Assembly: GCA_017305935.1 (NCBI GenBank)
Contig: JAFKJU010000028.1
Coordinates: 87,019-147,215, forward strand
Direction of reading: 5' to 3'
Source of the DNA: Hyphomicrobiales bacterium
Lineage (GTDB): Bacteria; Pseudomonadota; Alphaproteobacteria; Rhizobiales; Rhizobiaceae
DNA length: 60,197 nucleotides
How positions within the stretch are numbered: the first letter of the stretch is position 1; each line of letters starts with the position of its first letter. Below the pieces are notes generated by a model. It did not search any database and was not told where the DNA came from. It saw only the letters and a program-made list of their open reading frames with translations. A program made the position numbers and the translations under genes. Positions 16,803 through 25,256 of this stretch are shown here, piece after piece.

Positions 16803-17783
16803 TCACCGACACCCAGCCGGGTGATCGCCGCTGCGCAACTGGCCGGGCGAATCGCCGAAACGCCTTATATTGTTTGCAAGGTTGAGCAGGTTTTTCAACG
16901 CGGCGCTGCGGCTGAATGGCGACCAGACGGCGGTAAAGGCAACCGGCTCTGGCTCATCGGCAAAGGGCAGGAAGACGATGCCGGTAGTCGGCAGTAGCGC
17001 CGTGGCTGCTCCGACGATGGTGATGCCGAAGCCCTGTCCAACCATAGATAACAGCGTGCCTCGCCCTACATCGAAACGCTGGATCGACGGCGAAGGCCAG
17101 CGCCCGGCCGAGCGCAGGACGATATGGTCGTGAACCTGCGGGCCGGTGCCACCATGACGCACAAGGAACGTTTCTCCCGTCAGATCGGCCCAAGTAATTG
17201 CCTGCTGTCCAGCAAGGCAATGCCCCTCCGGCAATACGGCCATCAATGTTTCGGTCCATATGCGCCGGGAATGGCAGTCCGGCAGTTCGGGCGCACCCGC
17301 TACGAACGCCACGTCCAGTTGGTTGGCGCGAAGCTGCATGACCGCTTCGCGTGCCGTGCCTTCGGCAATCTCAACCTCGATGCCGGGATGGCCTTCCCGA
17401 TACTGCCCGATCAGTTCGGCGGGGAAGCTGCCCGGAATCAGGGCATGGATACCGATACGCAAGCGGCCGCATTCTCCCGCCGCCGCCATGCCGGCCGTCT
17501 TTACCGCATGGTCCAGTTGATCGACGCCGGCCGCGATCCGCTCGACGAAGTGGTGTCCGGCCTCGGTCAGTCGGACGCCGCGCGCGTGACGCTCGAACAG
17601 GAGGATGCCAAGGTCCTCTTCCAGCGCCTTCACGCGGGCGCTGACGCTGGATTGCGCCACGCCGAGCGCATTGGCCGCGTGGCGGAAGTTCAGATATTCG
17701 GCGACGGCAAGCGTCTGGATCAGCGATGCGAGGGGGATACGCGATCCGAGCGTGGTCGGCACGCCCCATGGGCAACCATTCAT
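16803..17783 (-). CDS. LysR-family regulator, copy 1
   Basis: A LysR-type regulator of about 326 residues: N-terminal winged HTH (LAVAEYLNFRHAANALGVAQSSVSARVKALEEDLGILLF), helical linker, then a substrate-binding domain (RLRIGIHALIPGSF onwards). It is very similar throughout to the LysR at 19967-20890; the two diverge only in the last ~20 residues, where each runs into local sequence. A LysR gene next to tet(G) is typical of known tet(G) modules such as that of SGI1, but this copy is separated from tet(G). The start at 17783 is tentative. The effector is unknown. Confidence 0.88.
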   Translation of the reverse strand: MNGCPWGVPTTLGSRIPLASLIQTLAVAEYLNFRHAANALGVAQSSVSARVKALEEDLGILLFERHARGVRLTEAGHHFVERIAAGVDQLDHAVKTAGMAAAGECGRLRIGIHALIPGSFPAELIGQYREGHPGIEVEIAEGTAREAVMQLRANQLDVAFVAGAPELPDCHSRRIWTETLMAVLPEGHCLAGQQAITWADLTGETFLVRHGGTGPQVHDHIVLRSAGRWPSPSIQRFDVGRGTLLSMVGQGFGITIVGAATALLPTTGIVFLPFADEPEPVAFTAVWSPFSRSAALKNLLNLANNIRRFGDSPGQLRSGDHPAGCR

Positions 17784-17918
17784 CGTTGCTGATCGCCGCC
17801 GTCGCATCGCTCAAATGCCACTACAGTGCTTCATTGCGCGCCGCAGCGGAAGCAGTTGCTTGGCTTCCTTAGAATGACGCATGGATTGCCCCCTCCCTCT
17901 ATGTCGCCTGCTACGCAC

Positions 17919-17943
17919 AAGTTACTTGCATGATGGAAGTTAC
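17919..17943. promoter_or_regulatory. Candidate HxlR operator
   Basis: GTTACTT and AAGTTAC flank a short spacer (17921-17943), an imperfect inverted repeat of the kind bound by HxlR regulators. AAGTTAC also occurs as a direct repeat at 17919 and 17937. It lies 20-40 bp before the hxlR-like start, which suggests autoregulation together with the ketosynthase gene downstream. Confidence 0.4.
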
Positions 17944-17960
17944 ACCATTATGGATGTGTC

Positions 17961-18470
17961 ATGCAACGAACAAGCTTTCTGTCATTCGAGTGTCCCGCAG
18001 CCCGAGCGCTGGAAAGCGTCGGTGACTGGTGGAGCATCTTGATCCTGCGAGACGCCTTCCAAGGGCTTGGAAAATTCGATGAATTCGAGAAAAACCTCGG
18101 AATTTCTGCAAACATTTTGGCGAGGCGGTTGAAGCATCTTACGGCGGAAGGACTGTTTGAAAGGCAACGATACAATGATCATCCGCCTCGATTTGAATAC
18201 GTCCTTACCGACAAGGGGCGAGATTTCTATCCAGTCGCAATCGCCCTGTTCGCATGGGGGAACCGGAACCTTGCGCCCAATGAGATAGCCATGCGGCTCG
18301 GCGACAGGGAAACCGGTAGGGAACGAAACGCCATCATGGTCGATGCGAATACTGGAGAAAAAATCACTCCTGAAAACACCGTTCTTCTAGCAGGCCCAGC
18401 GGCAACAGAGGAAACGATGCGCGTAATAAACCGCGTGAAGCGAATAAGCTCAGGAAAAGAAACGGAATAA
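17961..18470 (+). CDS. HxlR-family winged-helix regulator
   Basis: A 169-residue protein. The N-terminal half is a clear HxlR domain: CPAARALESVGDWWSILILRDAFQGLGKFDEFEKNLGISANILARRLKHLTAEGLF, then YVLTDKGRDFYPV. The Cys near residue 11 is where redox-sensing HxlR/HypR proteins often have their sensor Cys. The extra C-terminal portion is longer than in minimal HxlR proteins. It ends 4 bp before the ketosynthase gene, so it probably controls it. Base composition is lower in GC than the tra genes, pointing to a foreign origin. Confidence 0.88.
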   Translation: MQRTSFLSFECPAARALESVGDWWSILILRDAFQGLGKFDEFEKNLGISANILARRLKHLTAEGLFERQRYNDHPPRFEYVLTDKGRDFYPVAIALFAWGNRNLAPNEIAMRLGDRETGRERNAIMVDANTGEKITPENTVLLAGPAATEETMRVINRVKRISSGKETE

Positions 18471-18474
18471 TCCA

Positions 18475-19737
18475 ATGCGCCGAATTGTTGTAACCGGCAT
18501 GGGTTTAATTGGCCCTCTTGGTTCTGGCATTGAAATAAGCTGGAAAAGACTCCTTGACGGGAAATCGGGAATTAGGAGTTTGCCCGATGAAATCTCCAAC
18601 GATCTGCCGGTGAAAATCGGGGGAATCGTTCCTAGCCAGATTGAAGATTCCGAAGCCGGTTTCGATCCCGATTTGATCGTTGACGCAAAGGATCAACGAA
18701 AAATGGATCGCTTCATTCTGTTTGCACTTGCGGCCGCGAAGGAGGCTCTTGAAACGGCGGGATGGCATCCCACGAGCGACTACGAACGTGAGCGCACGGC
18801 GACAATTATCGCCTCTGGTATAGGCGGGTTTCCTGCAATCGCTTCGGCAGTTCGCATAACGGATACACGGGGAGCACGGAGGCTCTCACCCTTTACCGTG
18901 CCATCGTTCCTCGCCAACCTCGCGGCAGGACAGGCTACCATTAGGTATGGATTTACAGGCCCAATTGGCACGCCTGTAACCGCCTGCGCTGCCAGCGTTC
19001 AGGCCATCGGCGACGCCGCGCGGCTGATACGCTCCAACGAGGCGGATATCGCTCTGTGCGGCGGAGCAGAAGCTTGTATTGACAAGGTTAGTCTCGGGGC
19101 ATTTGCCGCCGCGCGAGCACTATCCACCGGCTACAATACTACCCCGGAACTGGCGTCGAGGCCGTTCGACACCGAGCGCGATGGTTTCGTAATGTCTGAA
19201 GGGGCGGGTCTGATCGTCATAGAAGAATTAGAACATGCCCTCGCTCGGGGTGCCAAGCCCATAGCGGAATTGGTGGGATACGGCACAAGCGCCGATGCAC
19301 ATCATATGACTGCCGGTCCAGAGGACGGCCGAGGCGCGGCCCGTGCGATGGAAATTGCACTCCACAGTGCTGGGTTGAAACCAATCGATATTCAACATTT
19401 GAACGCACATTCCACCTCCACCCCCGTAGGAGATCGAGGAGAAATTGCCGCGATAAAATCCGTGTTCGGCAATCATGATGTGGTTGTAAGCGCCACGAAA
19501 TCGGCTACGGGGCACCTACTTGGTGCCGCAGGCGGTATTGAGGCAATCTTCACGGTGCTCGCTTTGCGCGATCAAATTGCTCCCCCAACGAGAAATTTAG
19601 AAACCCCCGATCCTGTTGCCGCTGGTATCGACCTCGTTCGCCAATCTGCGCGGCCCATTCTCATGGAACATGCCATTTCCAACGGATTCGGCTTTGGCGG
19701 TGTTAATGCAAGTGTCGCTTTCCGGCGATGGCAGTAA
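18475..19737 (+). CDS. FabF-like beta-ketoacyl-ACP synthase II, accessory copy
   Basis: A 420-residue condensing enzyme of the FabF (KASII) type, which extends acyl-ACP with malonyl-ACP. Visible features are the N-terminal VVTGMGLIGPLGSG, the nucleophile Cys in VTACAASVQAIG (about residue 168), the first catalytic His in NAHSTSTPVGD and the second in KSATGHLLGAAGG, plus the C-terminal NGFGFGGVNAS. All catalytic residues appear intact. It is not next to acpP or fabG; it follows an HxlR regulator by 4 bp within a resistance insertion. It is most likely an extra copy, perhaps giving tolerance to an inhibitor of FabF; that is inference. Confidence 0.88.
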   Translation: MRRIVVTGMGLIGPLGSGIEISWKRLLDGKSGIRSLPDEISNDLPVKIGGIVPSQIEDSEAGFDPDLIVDAKDQRKMDRFILFALAAAKEALETAGWHPTSDYERERTATIIASGIGGFPAIASAVRITDTRGARRLSPFTVPSFLANLAAGQATIRYGFTGPIGTPVTACAASVQAIGDAARLIRSNEADIALCGGAEACIDKVSLGAFAAARALSTGYNTTPELASRPFDTERDGFVMSEGAGLIVIEELEHALARGAKPIAELVGYGTSADAHHMTAGPEDGRGAARAMEIALHSAGLKPIDIQHLNAHSTSTPVGDRGEIAAIKSVFGNHDVVVSATKSATGHLLGAAGGIEAIFTVLALRDQIAPPTRNLETPDPVAAGIDLVRQSARPILMEHAISNGFGFGGVNASVAFRRWQ

Positions 19738-19829
19738 CAGTCCCGGACTGTGCTTCCGCAAACACTTCGGTTCGCTATAACGCTTTTGAGAGGAAGGTCG
19801 AATAGAGCATTGATCCTATAGCGCCGGTC

Positions 19830-20012
19830 CTATCTGCCCGCGCAGACCTCGCTGCTGAGCTGGCGGTTGATGACCGGCCGCCACGGGACAAGGGTGCATT
19901 TATGGCTCTTTTCAACCACAGCGAACTGGCTGCTGGATAATTGTACGGTGCCGGTGGACTTGTCGCTCACGCCTTCGCTATCCGTGGTAGTATCGAACGG
20001 TAGTCCATGCAT
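19830..20012 (-). pseudogene. Relaxase 3'-end fragment (remnant)
   Basis: The minus strand encodes GLPF..TTD, KSTGTVQLSSSQFAVVEKSH and TLVPWRPVINRQL. This matches the C-terminal part of the relaxase at 22883-24943 (GLPFRAVTDG, KFTGTVQLSSGKFAVVEKSH, TLVPWRPVIDRQL). Only about 50 residues of homology remain, without N-terminal or catalytic parts. The fragment lies just past the end of the second lysR, whose last codons overlap it, and 92 bp after the ketosynthase. It marks an old junction in the insertion. Confidence 0.85.
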
Positions 20013-20890
20013 ATCTTCCGGCCCATGTCGTTGGCGAGGCTGAGTAGGTTGCGAAGCGCCGCGCTGCGATTGGACGGCGACCAGACAGCCGAGAAGGCGA
20101 CCGGCTCCGGCTCGTCGGCGAAGGGCAAAAAGACAATGCCGTTTGTCGGCAACAGCGCCGTGGCCGCGCCGACGATGGTGATGCCAAAGCCCTGTCCGAC
20201 CAAAGACAAAAGGGTGCCACGCCCCACGTCGAAGCGCAGGATCGACGGCGCAGGCCAGCGCTCGGCATGGCGTAGCACGATATGGCTATGAACCTGCGGT
20301 CCAGTGCCGCCATGCCGGACAAGGAACGTCTCGCCTGCCAAATCGGGCCATGTGACGGCTGACCGCTTGGCGAGCGGATGCCGTTCCGGTAGCACCGCCA
20401 AGAGCGGTTCGGTCCATGTGCGACGGGAATGGCAGTCGGGTGGTTGGGGCGTGCCCGCGACGAACGCCACGTCCAACCTGCCGGCGCGAAGCTGCACCAC
20501 CGCTTCACGGGCCGGGCCTTCGGCGATCTCGACTTCAACATCGGGGTAATCCTTGCGGTATTGGCCGATCAGCTTTGCGAGGAAGCTATGCGGAATCAGG
20601 GCATGGATACCGATACGAAGCCGGCCGCTTTCTCCGGCTGCCGCCATGCCGGCGGTTTTCACCGCATGGTCGAGTTGGTCAATACCTACGGCTATCCGCT
20701 CGACGAAATGGCGTCCGGCCTCGGTCAGCCGAACGCCGCGCGCATGACGCTCGAACAAGAGGATGCCGAGGTCTTCTTCCAGTGCCTTCACGCGGGCGCT
20801 GACGCTGGACTGTGCAACGCCGAGCGCATTGGCGGCGTGACGGAAGTTGAGATATTCGGCGACAGCGAGAGTGTGAACTAAGGTCATCAT
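19967..20890 (-). CDS. LysR-family regulator, copy 2 (tet(G)-associated)
   Basis: About 307 residues from the ATG at 20890 (MMTLVHTLAVAEYLNFRHAANALGV). The winged HTH and effector domain are near-identical to copy 1 at 16803-17783. This copy lies 89 bp downstream of tet(G), the arrangement known from tet(G) modules. The C-terminal dozen residues (GRKICMDYRSILPRIAKA) are not LysR-like and overlap the relaxase fragment in another frame, so the natural C-terminus was probably replaced at the junction. The target genes are unknown. Confidence 0.88.
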   Translation of the reverse strand: MMTLVHTLAVAEYLNFRHAANALGVAQSSVSARVKALEEDLGILLFERHARGVRLTEAGRHFVERIAVGIDQLDHAVKTAGMAAAGESGRLRIGIHALIPHSFLAKLIGQYRKDYPDVEVEIAEGPAREAVVQLRAGRLDVAFVAGTPQPPDCHSRRTWTEPLLAVLPERHPLAKRSAVTWPDLAGETFLVRHGGTGPQVHSHIVLRHAERWPAPSILRFDVGRGTLLSLVGQGFGITIVGAATALLPTNGIVFLPFADEPEPVAFSAVWSPSNRSAALRNLLSLANDMGRKICMDYRSILPRIAKA

Positions 20891-20979
20891 TGGAACTCGC
20901 CCCGAAAGGAGATGATTGCTCAACAGATTTAATCCGTCATTTCTCCTAAGTCTACGCATGCCAATTCACCATGACTAAA

Positions 20980-22155
20980 TCACAATGAAGTTGCGGATGG
21001 TCTGCGTAGTATTGGCAGACATATTAAATATAGGATCGCGCCGACAATCCAAACCCAACCGTTCCATGCTCCGGCGGTGGCAGAATAGAGTGCTGTGAAG
21101 CCAAGCGGTCCTGCGATAGAGCTTAGATTGGTAAGGCTCGTTAGCGTTCCCTGCAAAGCCCCTTGCTTGTTACTGCTGACATTGTTTGAGAGCATTGCCT
21201 GCAAGGCCGGCATGCCAACACCCCCGGCGGCAAGCAGCAACAGAATCGGGAACACCATCCATCCCTGCGTGGCAAAAGCCAGAAGAACGAAGCCAGTCGC
21301 ATCCGCAGCCATGCCAAACAGTAGCGTGCGCCGCTCTCCAAGCCGGCTTGAAAGCGGGCCGGTAACAAACGCTTGGAAGATCGCATGTGTTGCCCCAAAC
21401 GCCGCGAGCGACAAACCAACGGTCGCGGTGTTCCACTGAAAACGGTCCTCGCCATATATAACCCATAGGGCCGCAGGCACCTGACCGATCAGTTGAATAA
21501 TGAAGAAAACGGCGAAAAGAGCAGTCAACCCACGCAACACATCGTCCAGCCGGAATAGAACAAATGGTTGGATACGAACCGGCTTTCCGGTCTTGCCATG
21601 ACCGCGACGGGTCTCCCTGAGGAAAATGCAGGCAAGCAGGAACGCGAACCCGTTGAGAAGGGCGGCGGCGATAAATGGGGCATGAGCAGAGATACCACCG
21701 AGCATGCCACCAAGTGCTGGCCCGGCAATCATGCCCGCCCCATAACAGGCCCCCATGTAGCCGAACCAGCGTGCGCGAGAACCTTCCCCCGTCGAATCGG
21801 CAATGGTTGAGGCAGCTACAGCTCCGGTTGCGCCCGTGATGCCGGAGACGAGTCGGCCGATATAGAGCACCCATAAGACCGGCGCTGATGCCATAATCGC
21901 GTAATCGACTGCGGCTCCCGCAAGGGAAGCCAGAAGCACCGGACGCCGACCGTAAGAATCCGAAAGCTGTCCAAGCACGGGTGCGAAGACGACCTGCATC
22001 AACGCATAGAGCGACAGCAAGGCACCATAGTGACCGGCGACCTGCTCTGCTGGCACAAGCTCACGCAGAAGCATCGGAAGGACGGGCATGATGAGGCCGA
22101 GACCCATGGCGTCGAGCCCCACGATCAGCAGGGCAATGATGGCAGAGCTGCGCAC
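20980..22155 (-). CDS. tet(G): Tetracycline efflux MFS protein, class G
   Basis: A 391-residue, 12-helix drug:H+ antiporter that exports tetracycline-Mg complexes. The sequence agrees almost throughout with class G TetA: MRSSAIIALLIVGLDAMGLG at the start, the motif A loop GQLSDSYGRRPVL, and GEGSRARWFGYMGACYGAGMI. Small differences lie in the central loop (RGHGKTGKPVRIQPF). The start is GTG at 22155. It is divergent from tetR(G) over a 104-bp region with two tet operators, so it is induced by tetracycline. Confidence 0.95.
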   Translation of the reverse strand: MRSSAIIALLIVGLDAMGLGLIMPVLPMLLRELVPAEQVAGHYGALLSLYALMQVVFAPVLGQLSDSYGRRPVLLASLAGAAVDYAIMASAPVLWVLYIGRLVSGITGATGAVAASTIADSTGEGSRARWFGYMGACYGAGMIAGPALGGMLGGISAHAPFIAAALLNGFAFLLACIFLRETRRGHGKTGKPVRIQPFVLFRLDDVLRGLTALFAVFFIIQLIGQVPAALWVIYGEDRFQWNTATVGLSLAAFGATHAIFQAFVTGPLSSRLGERRTLLFGMAADATGFVLLAFATQGWMVFPILLLLAAGGVGMPALQAMLSNNVSSNKQGALQGTLTSLTNLSSIAGPLGFTALYSATAGAWNGWVWIVGAILYLICLPILRRPSATSL

Positions 22156-22188
22156 CTGAAACTCCAGCGTCGCTCAATGCGAGCGACT

Positions 22189-22233
22189 TTATCAACGATA
22201 AGGATATGGACATAGAACTTATCGGTGATAAGT
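22189..22233. promoter_or_regulatory. Twin tet operators between tet(G) and tetR(G)
   Basis: Two palindromes: TTATC-AAC-GATAA at 22189-22201 and ACTTATC-GGT-GATAAGT at 22217-22233 (perfect 7-bp arms). Two operators between divergent tetA and tetR genes are the standard arrangement for TetR control of both promoters. Confidence 0.88.
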
Positions 22234-22259
22234 TGTCAAGCACTGGCGAAGGAACGTGA

Positions 22260-22886
22260 ATGACCAAACTGGACAAGGGCACCGTGATCGCGGCAGCGCT
22301 GGAGCTGTTGAACGAGGTTGGCATGGACAGCCTGACGACGCGGAAGCTCGCTGAACGTCTCAAGGTTCAGCAGCCTGCGCTTTACTGGCATTTCCAGAAC
22401 AAGCGAGCGCTGCTTGACGCATTGGCGGAGGCGATGCTGGCGGAACGCCACACCCGCTCACTACCCGAAGGCGATGAGGACTGGCGGGTGTTCCTGAAAG
22501 AGAACGCCCTGAGCTTCAGAACGGCGTTGCTCTCTTATCGCGACGGCGCGCGTATCCATGCTGGCACTCGACCGGCAGAACCGAATTTTGGCACCGCCGA
22601 GACGCAAATACGCTTTCTCTGCTCGGCGGGCTTTGGTCCGAAGCGCGCCGTTTGGGCGCTCCGGGCGGTTAGTCACTATGTGGTCGGTTCCGTTCTCGAG
22701 CAGCAGGCATCTGATGCCGATGAGAGAGTTCCGGACAGGCCAGATGTGTCCGAGCAAGCACCGTCGTCCTTCCTGCACGATCTGTTTCACGAGTTGGAAA
22801 CAGACGGCATGGATGCTGCGTTCAACTTCGGACTCGACAGCCTCATCGCTGGTTTCGAGCGGCTGCGTTCATCTACAACAGATTAG
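22260..22886 (+). CDS. tetR(G): Tetracycline repressor, class G
   Basis: A 208-residue TetR repressor. The N-terminal HTH reads GMDSLTTRKLAERLKVQQPALYWHFQNKRALLDALAE, the diagnostic TetR sequence. The C-terminal ligand-binding and dimerisation domain follows. It binds the two operators and is released by tetracycline. The gene ends 4 bp into the 3' end of the convergent relaxase gene, so the resistance insertion abuts the relaxase and supplies its last bases. Confidence 0.95.
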   Translation: MTKLDKGTVIAAALELLNEVGMDSLTTRKLAERLKVQQPALYWHFQNKRALLDALAEAMLAERHTRSLPEGDEDWRVFLKENALSFRTALLSYRDGARIHAGTRPAEPNFGTAETQIRFLCSAGFGPKRAVWALRAVSHYVVGSVLEQQASDADERVPDRPDVSEQAPSSFLHDLFHELETDGMDAAFNFGLDSLIAGFERLRSSTTD

Positions 22887-24943
22887 AGGCTTAGCCCCAA
22901 CCCCCGCTGCCTCCCTAACTGCCACGACACCGAACCGCCCTGCACGATGCCCATAACCTTGCGGCCGAGCTGGCGGTCGATGACCGGCCGCCACGGGACA
23001 AGCGTGAACTCATGGGATTTCTCGACCACGGCGAACTTGCCGCTCGATAGCTGGACGGTGCCGGTGAACTTGCCGCTGATGTTCTCGCCATCTGTGACGG
23101 CACGGAACGGCAGCCCTTTGCTTTCCACCATCTCCGCACCGACGCGGGCAACCTCCCGCTCGCGCAGCGTGGCGAGAAGGCTGCGTCGGTAGAACACGCG
23201 GCCGTCCCGCGCTCGGCTGGCGTCGCCCTGTTCGATGTGATGCTCGCGGCGCTGGTCCATCGCCTCGCGCACCTGCTGGCCGAAGCCGGCCGGCGCAAGG
23301 TCGGCCGTTTCGCCATGGACCAATCGCCGGTCCAGCCATGTCGCGCCGTCCGATCCGATCTGCTTGCCTAGATCGACCGGGGAAAGGACGCGAACGCTGG
23401 CCTGCCGGTCACGGCCGGCGTCATAGGCGGCGGCGCGGCTGACCAGATCATCGGGGATGCGCCATTGGTCTGCGTCGATCCTTTCGACGATCCCGGCGCG
23501 GCGCAATGCCTCCAGTCGCCGGACATGGGCATCGACATAGCCCTCATAGTCACCGCCCGGAACGCGGCCCTCGAACTTCGCCTGCTCCAGATGACGGCTC
23601 GGCCGGTAGATGCCGTTCTCAGCCATGGCCGTGATGGTGCGGTCAGACGGCCGGGCTGCCGCTTCGGCCGGGCCGATCTCTATGATACTGCCAATGCGGG
23701 CATCCTCCAGCCGCTCGGGCGCGATGCCGGCGATGTGGTGCGTCCGCCCGTCGATCCCGTCCACTACGATTGTCAGGTCCTCGCCCAACTCGTCGGACAG
23801 ATGCTTGTCCACGACGCGGCCAAAAATGGACGTCTCGGGCGCTCCGTCATGCATTTGGAAGCTCATGGGATCGCGCTCGCCTCCCTGCGGGCCGAGCGCC
23901 TTCTGCATGGTGCGGATAATGTCGCCGCGCTCGCCCAGCTCGCGCAGGGCCGGCTCCATGTTCTTGCTCAATTCCCAAATGGCGGGCGCGTGCTCGGTCG
24001 CCAGCCCCATCTTCTCCAGCTTGCCGAGCCGGCGCAGGCGTAGCGTCCGCTCGAACTGCCGCCTCGGCTCTGCCGGTTCATGGCGCAGGTCGAGGAAACG
24101 GGCATCGGCTTCCTCGACCATGGCGCGGTCGATCCGGGTGAAACGATCTTGGTCGATTTCGGCCGACAGCTTGCGGGTCTGCTCGATCTCGGTGACGGGG
24201 CCGAGTTCCAGACTGGCAAGCTCGCTGGCGCGCTCGCGCAGGCCGGCCGAAAGGTAGTCGCCGTTGATGACCAGATCCCCGCCGGTATCGTCGCGGCCGT
24301 TGACGACAATATGCACATGGGGATGGCCGGTGTTGTAGTGATTGACGGCTACCCAATCGAGTTTCGTGCCGAGGTCGGCTTCCACTTGCTGCATGAAATC
24401 GCGGGTGTAGGCCGTGAGGTCCGACAGCTCCGCGCCGTCCTCGGGCGAGACGATGAATCTGAATTGATGGCGGTCATCCTTGCCGCGGTCAAGGAAGGCG
24501 TCGCCATCGGCGCGGTCCTCGGTCGCCGAATAGAGCCGGCCGCGCTCGCCGTCGCGTGACGTGCCGTCGCGCTGGACATAGCGCAGATGCGCGCGGGCGC
24601 GTCCGCCCTTCCACGCGGCGCGGACGCTGCGCTGCTTAACGATCACGCGGCGGCTGCCGGGCTGGCGATGATGCCATTGGCCGGAGATGTTGCGGGCGCG
24701 CACGAAGCTCGCGCCCCGGCCGCGCTTCACGCCCTTGCCGCTGGCGACCACGGCGCGGGACCGCCCCGGCGATGACGGGCGGGCGGATGACGGCATGGAA
24801 GGATCGCGGGAGGCGGCTGCCTGATGCTGCCGGGTGATCTTCTTGACCTGCGTGAAAAAGCTCTTGGGTCTCCCGGCCTTCTGCGTGTCGGATCGGATGC
24901 GGCCGGGCTTTGGACGGAAGCGGTTTTCGTCGTCGGCGCTCAT
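22883..24943 (-). CDS. Relaxase/mobilisation nuclease with DUF3363 domain (RlxS-like)
   Basis: This enzyme would nick oriT and pilot the strand into the recipient. About 686 residues from ATG 24943; a TTG at 24961 is less likely. A basic Arg/Ser-rich N-terminus is followed by the relaxase domain with HQFRFIVSPEDG and the metal-binding triad in NTGHPHVHIVVNGRDD (about residue 209), then the long DUF3363 domain. The C-terminal LPFRAV..FTGTVQLSSGKFAVVEKSHEFTLVPWRPVIDRQLG block is the segment duplicated at 19830-20012. The last residues come from the junction with tetR(G). Confidence 0.92.
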   Translation of the reverse strand: MSADDENRFRPKPGRIRSDTQKAGRPKSFFTQVKKITRQHQAAASRDPSMPSSARPSSPGRSRAVVASGKGVKRGRGASFVRARNISGQWHHRQPGSRRVIVKQRSVRAAWKGGRARAHLRYVQRDGTSRDGERGRLYSATEDRADGDAFLDRGKDDRHQFRFIVSPEDGAELSDLTAYTRDFMQQVEADLGTKLDWVAVNHYNTGHPHVHIVVNGRDDTGGDLVINGDYLSAGLRERASELASLELGPVTEIEQTRKLSAEIDQDRFTRIDRAMVEEADARFLDLRHEPAEPRRQFERTLRLRRLGKLEKMGLATEHAPAIWELSKNMEPALRELGERGDIIRTMQKALGPQGGERDPMSFQMHDGAPETSIFGRVVDKHLSDELGEDLTIVVDGIDGRTHHIAGIAPERLEDARIGSIIEIGPAEAAARPSDRTITAMAENGIYRPSRHLEQAKFEGRVPGGDYEGYVDAHVRRLEALRRAGIVERIDADQWRIPDDLVSRAAAYDAGRDRQASVRVLSPVDLGKQIGSDGATWLDRRLVHGETADLAPAGFGQQVREAMDQRREHHIEQGDASRARDGRVFYRRSLLATLREREVARVGAEMVESKGLPFRAVTDGENISGKFTGTVQLSSGKFAVVEKSHEFTLVPWRPVIDRQLGRKVMGIVQGGSVSWQLGRQRGLGLSL

Positions 24944-25010
24944 GGGCGCGACTCTAGCCAAAACCGCCGAAAACAGGCCGATATGGGCCTATGGTGCCGC
25001 TCGAAACCCT

Positions 25011-25028
25011 GCAAAGCCAAGGCTTTGC
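25011..25028. other. Candidate oriT hairpin upstream of the relaxase
   Basis: GCAAAGCC-AA-GGCTTTGC is a perfect 8-bp inverted repeat 68 bp before the relaxase start, in a 313-bp intergenic region (24944-25256). The region also holds short repeats (CGATATGG at two places and ATGGTGCCG). oriT sites commonly lie next to the relaxase gene with such an inverted repeat beside the nick site. I cannot identify the nick sequence. Confidence 0.35.
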
Positions 25029-25256
25029 GCAAAATCACGGCACGCGGCCCCTCAAAACCATGGTGCCGGAACCGGCCACCTAACCAGTGTGCAGACAACA
25101 ATAATTTCCAGAAGCGGCCCGATATGGTGCCGTCTTCTTTAATCTTGCCCTCCGCCCTTTCTGTCTTTTCTGCCCTTCCTGCCAAGAATCCAGCCGGGCG
25201 CAAACCTGCCCGACCGGATGTCGAAACCAGCGTCGCCGAGCGCGGGAACGCCGCCT

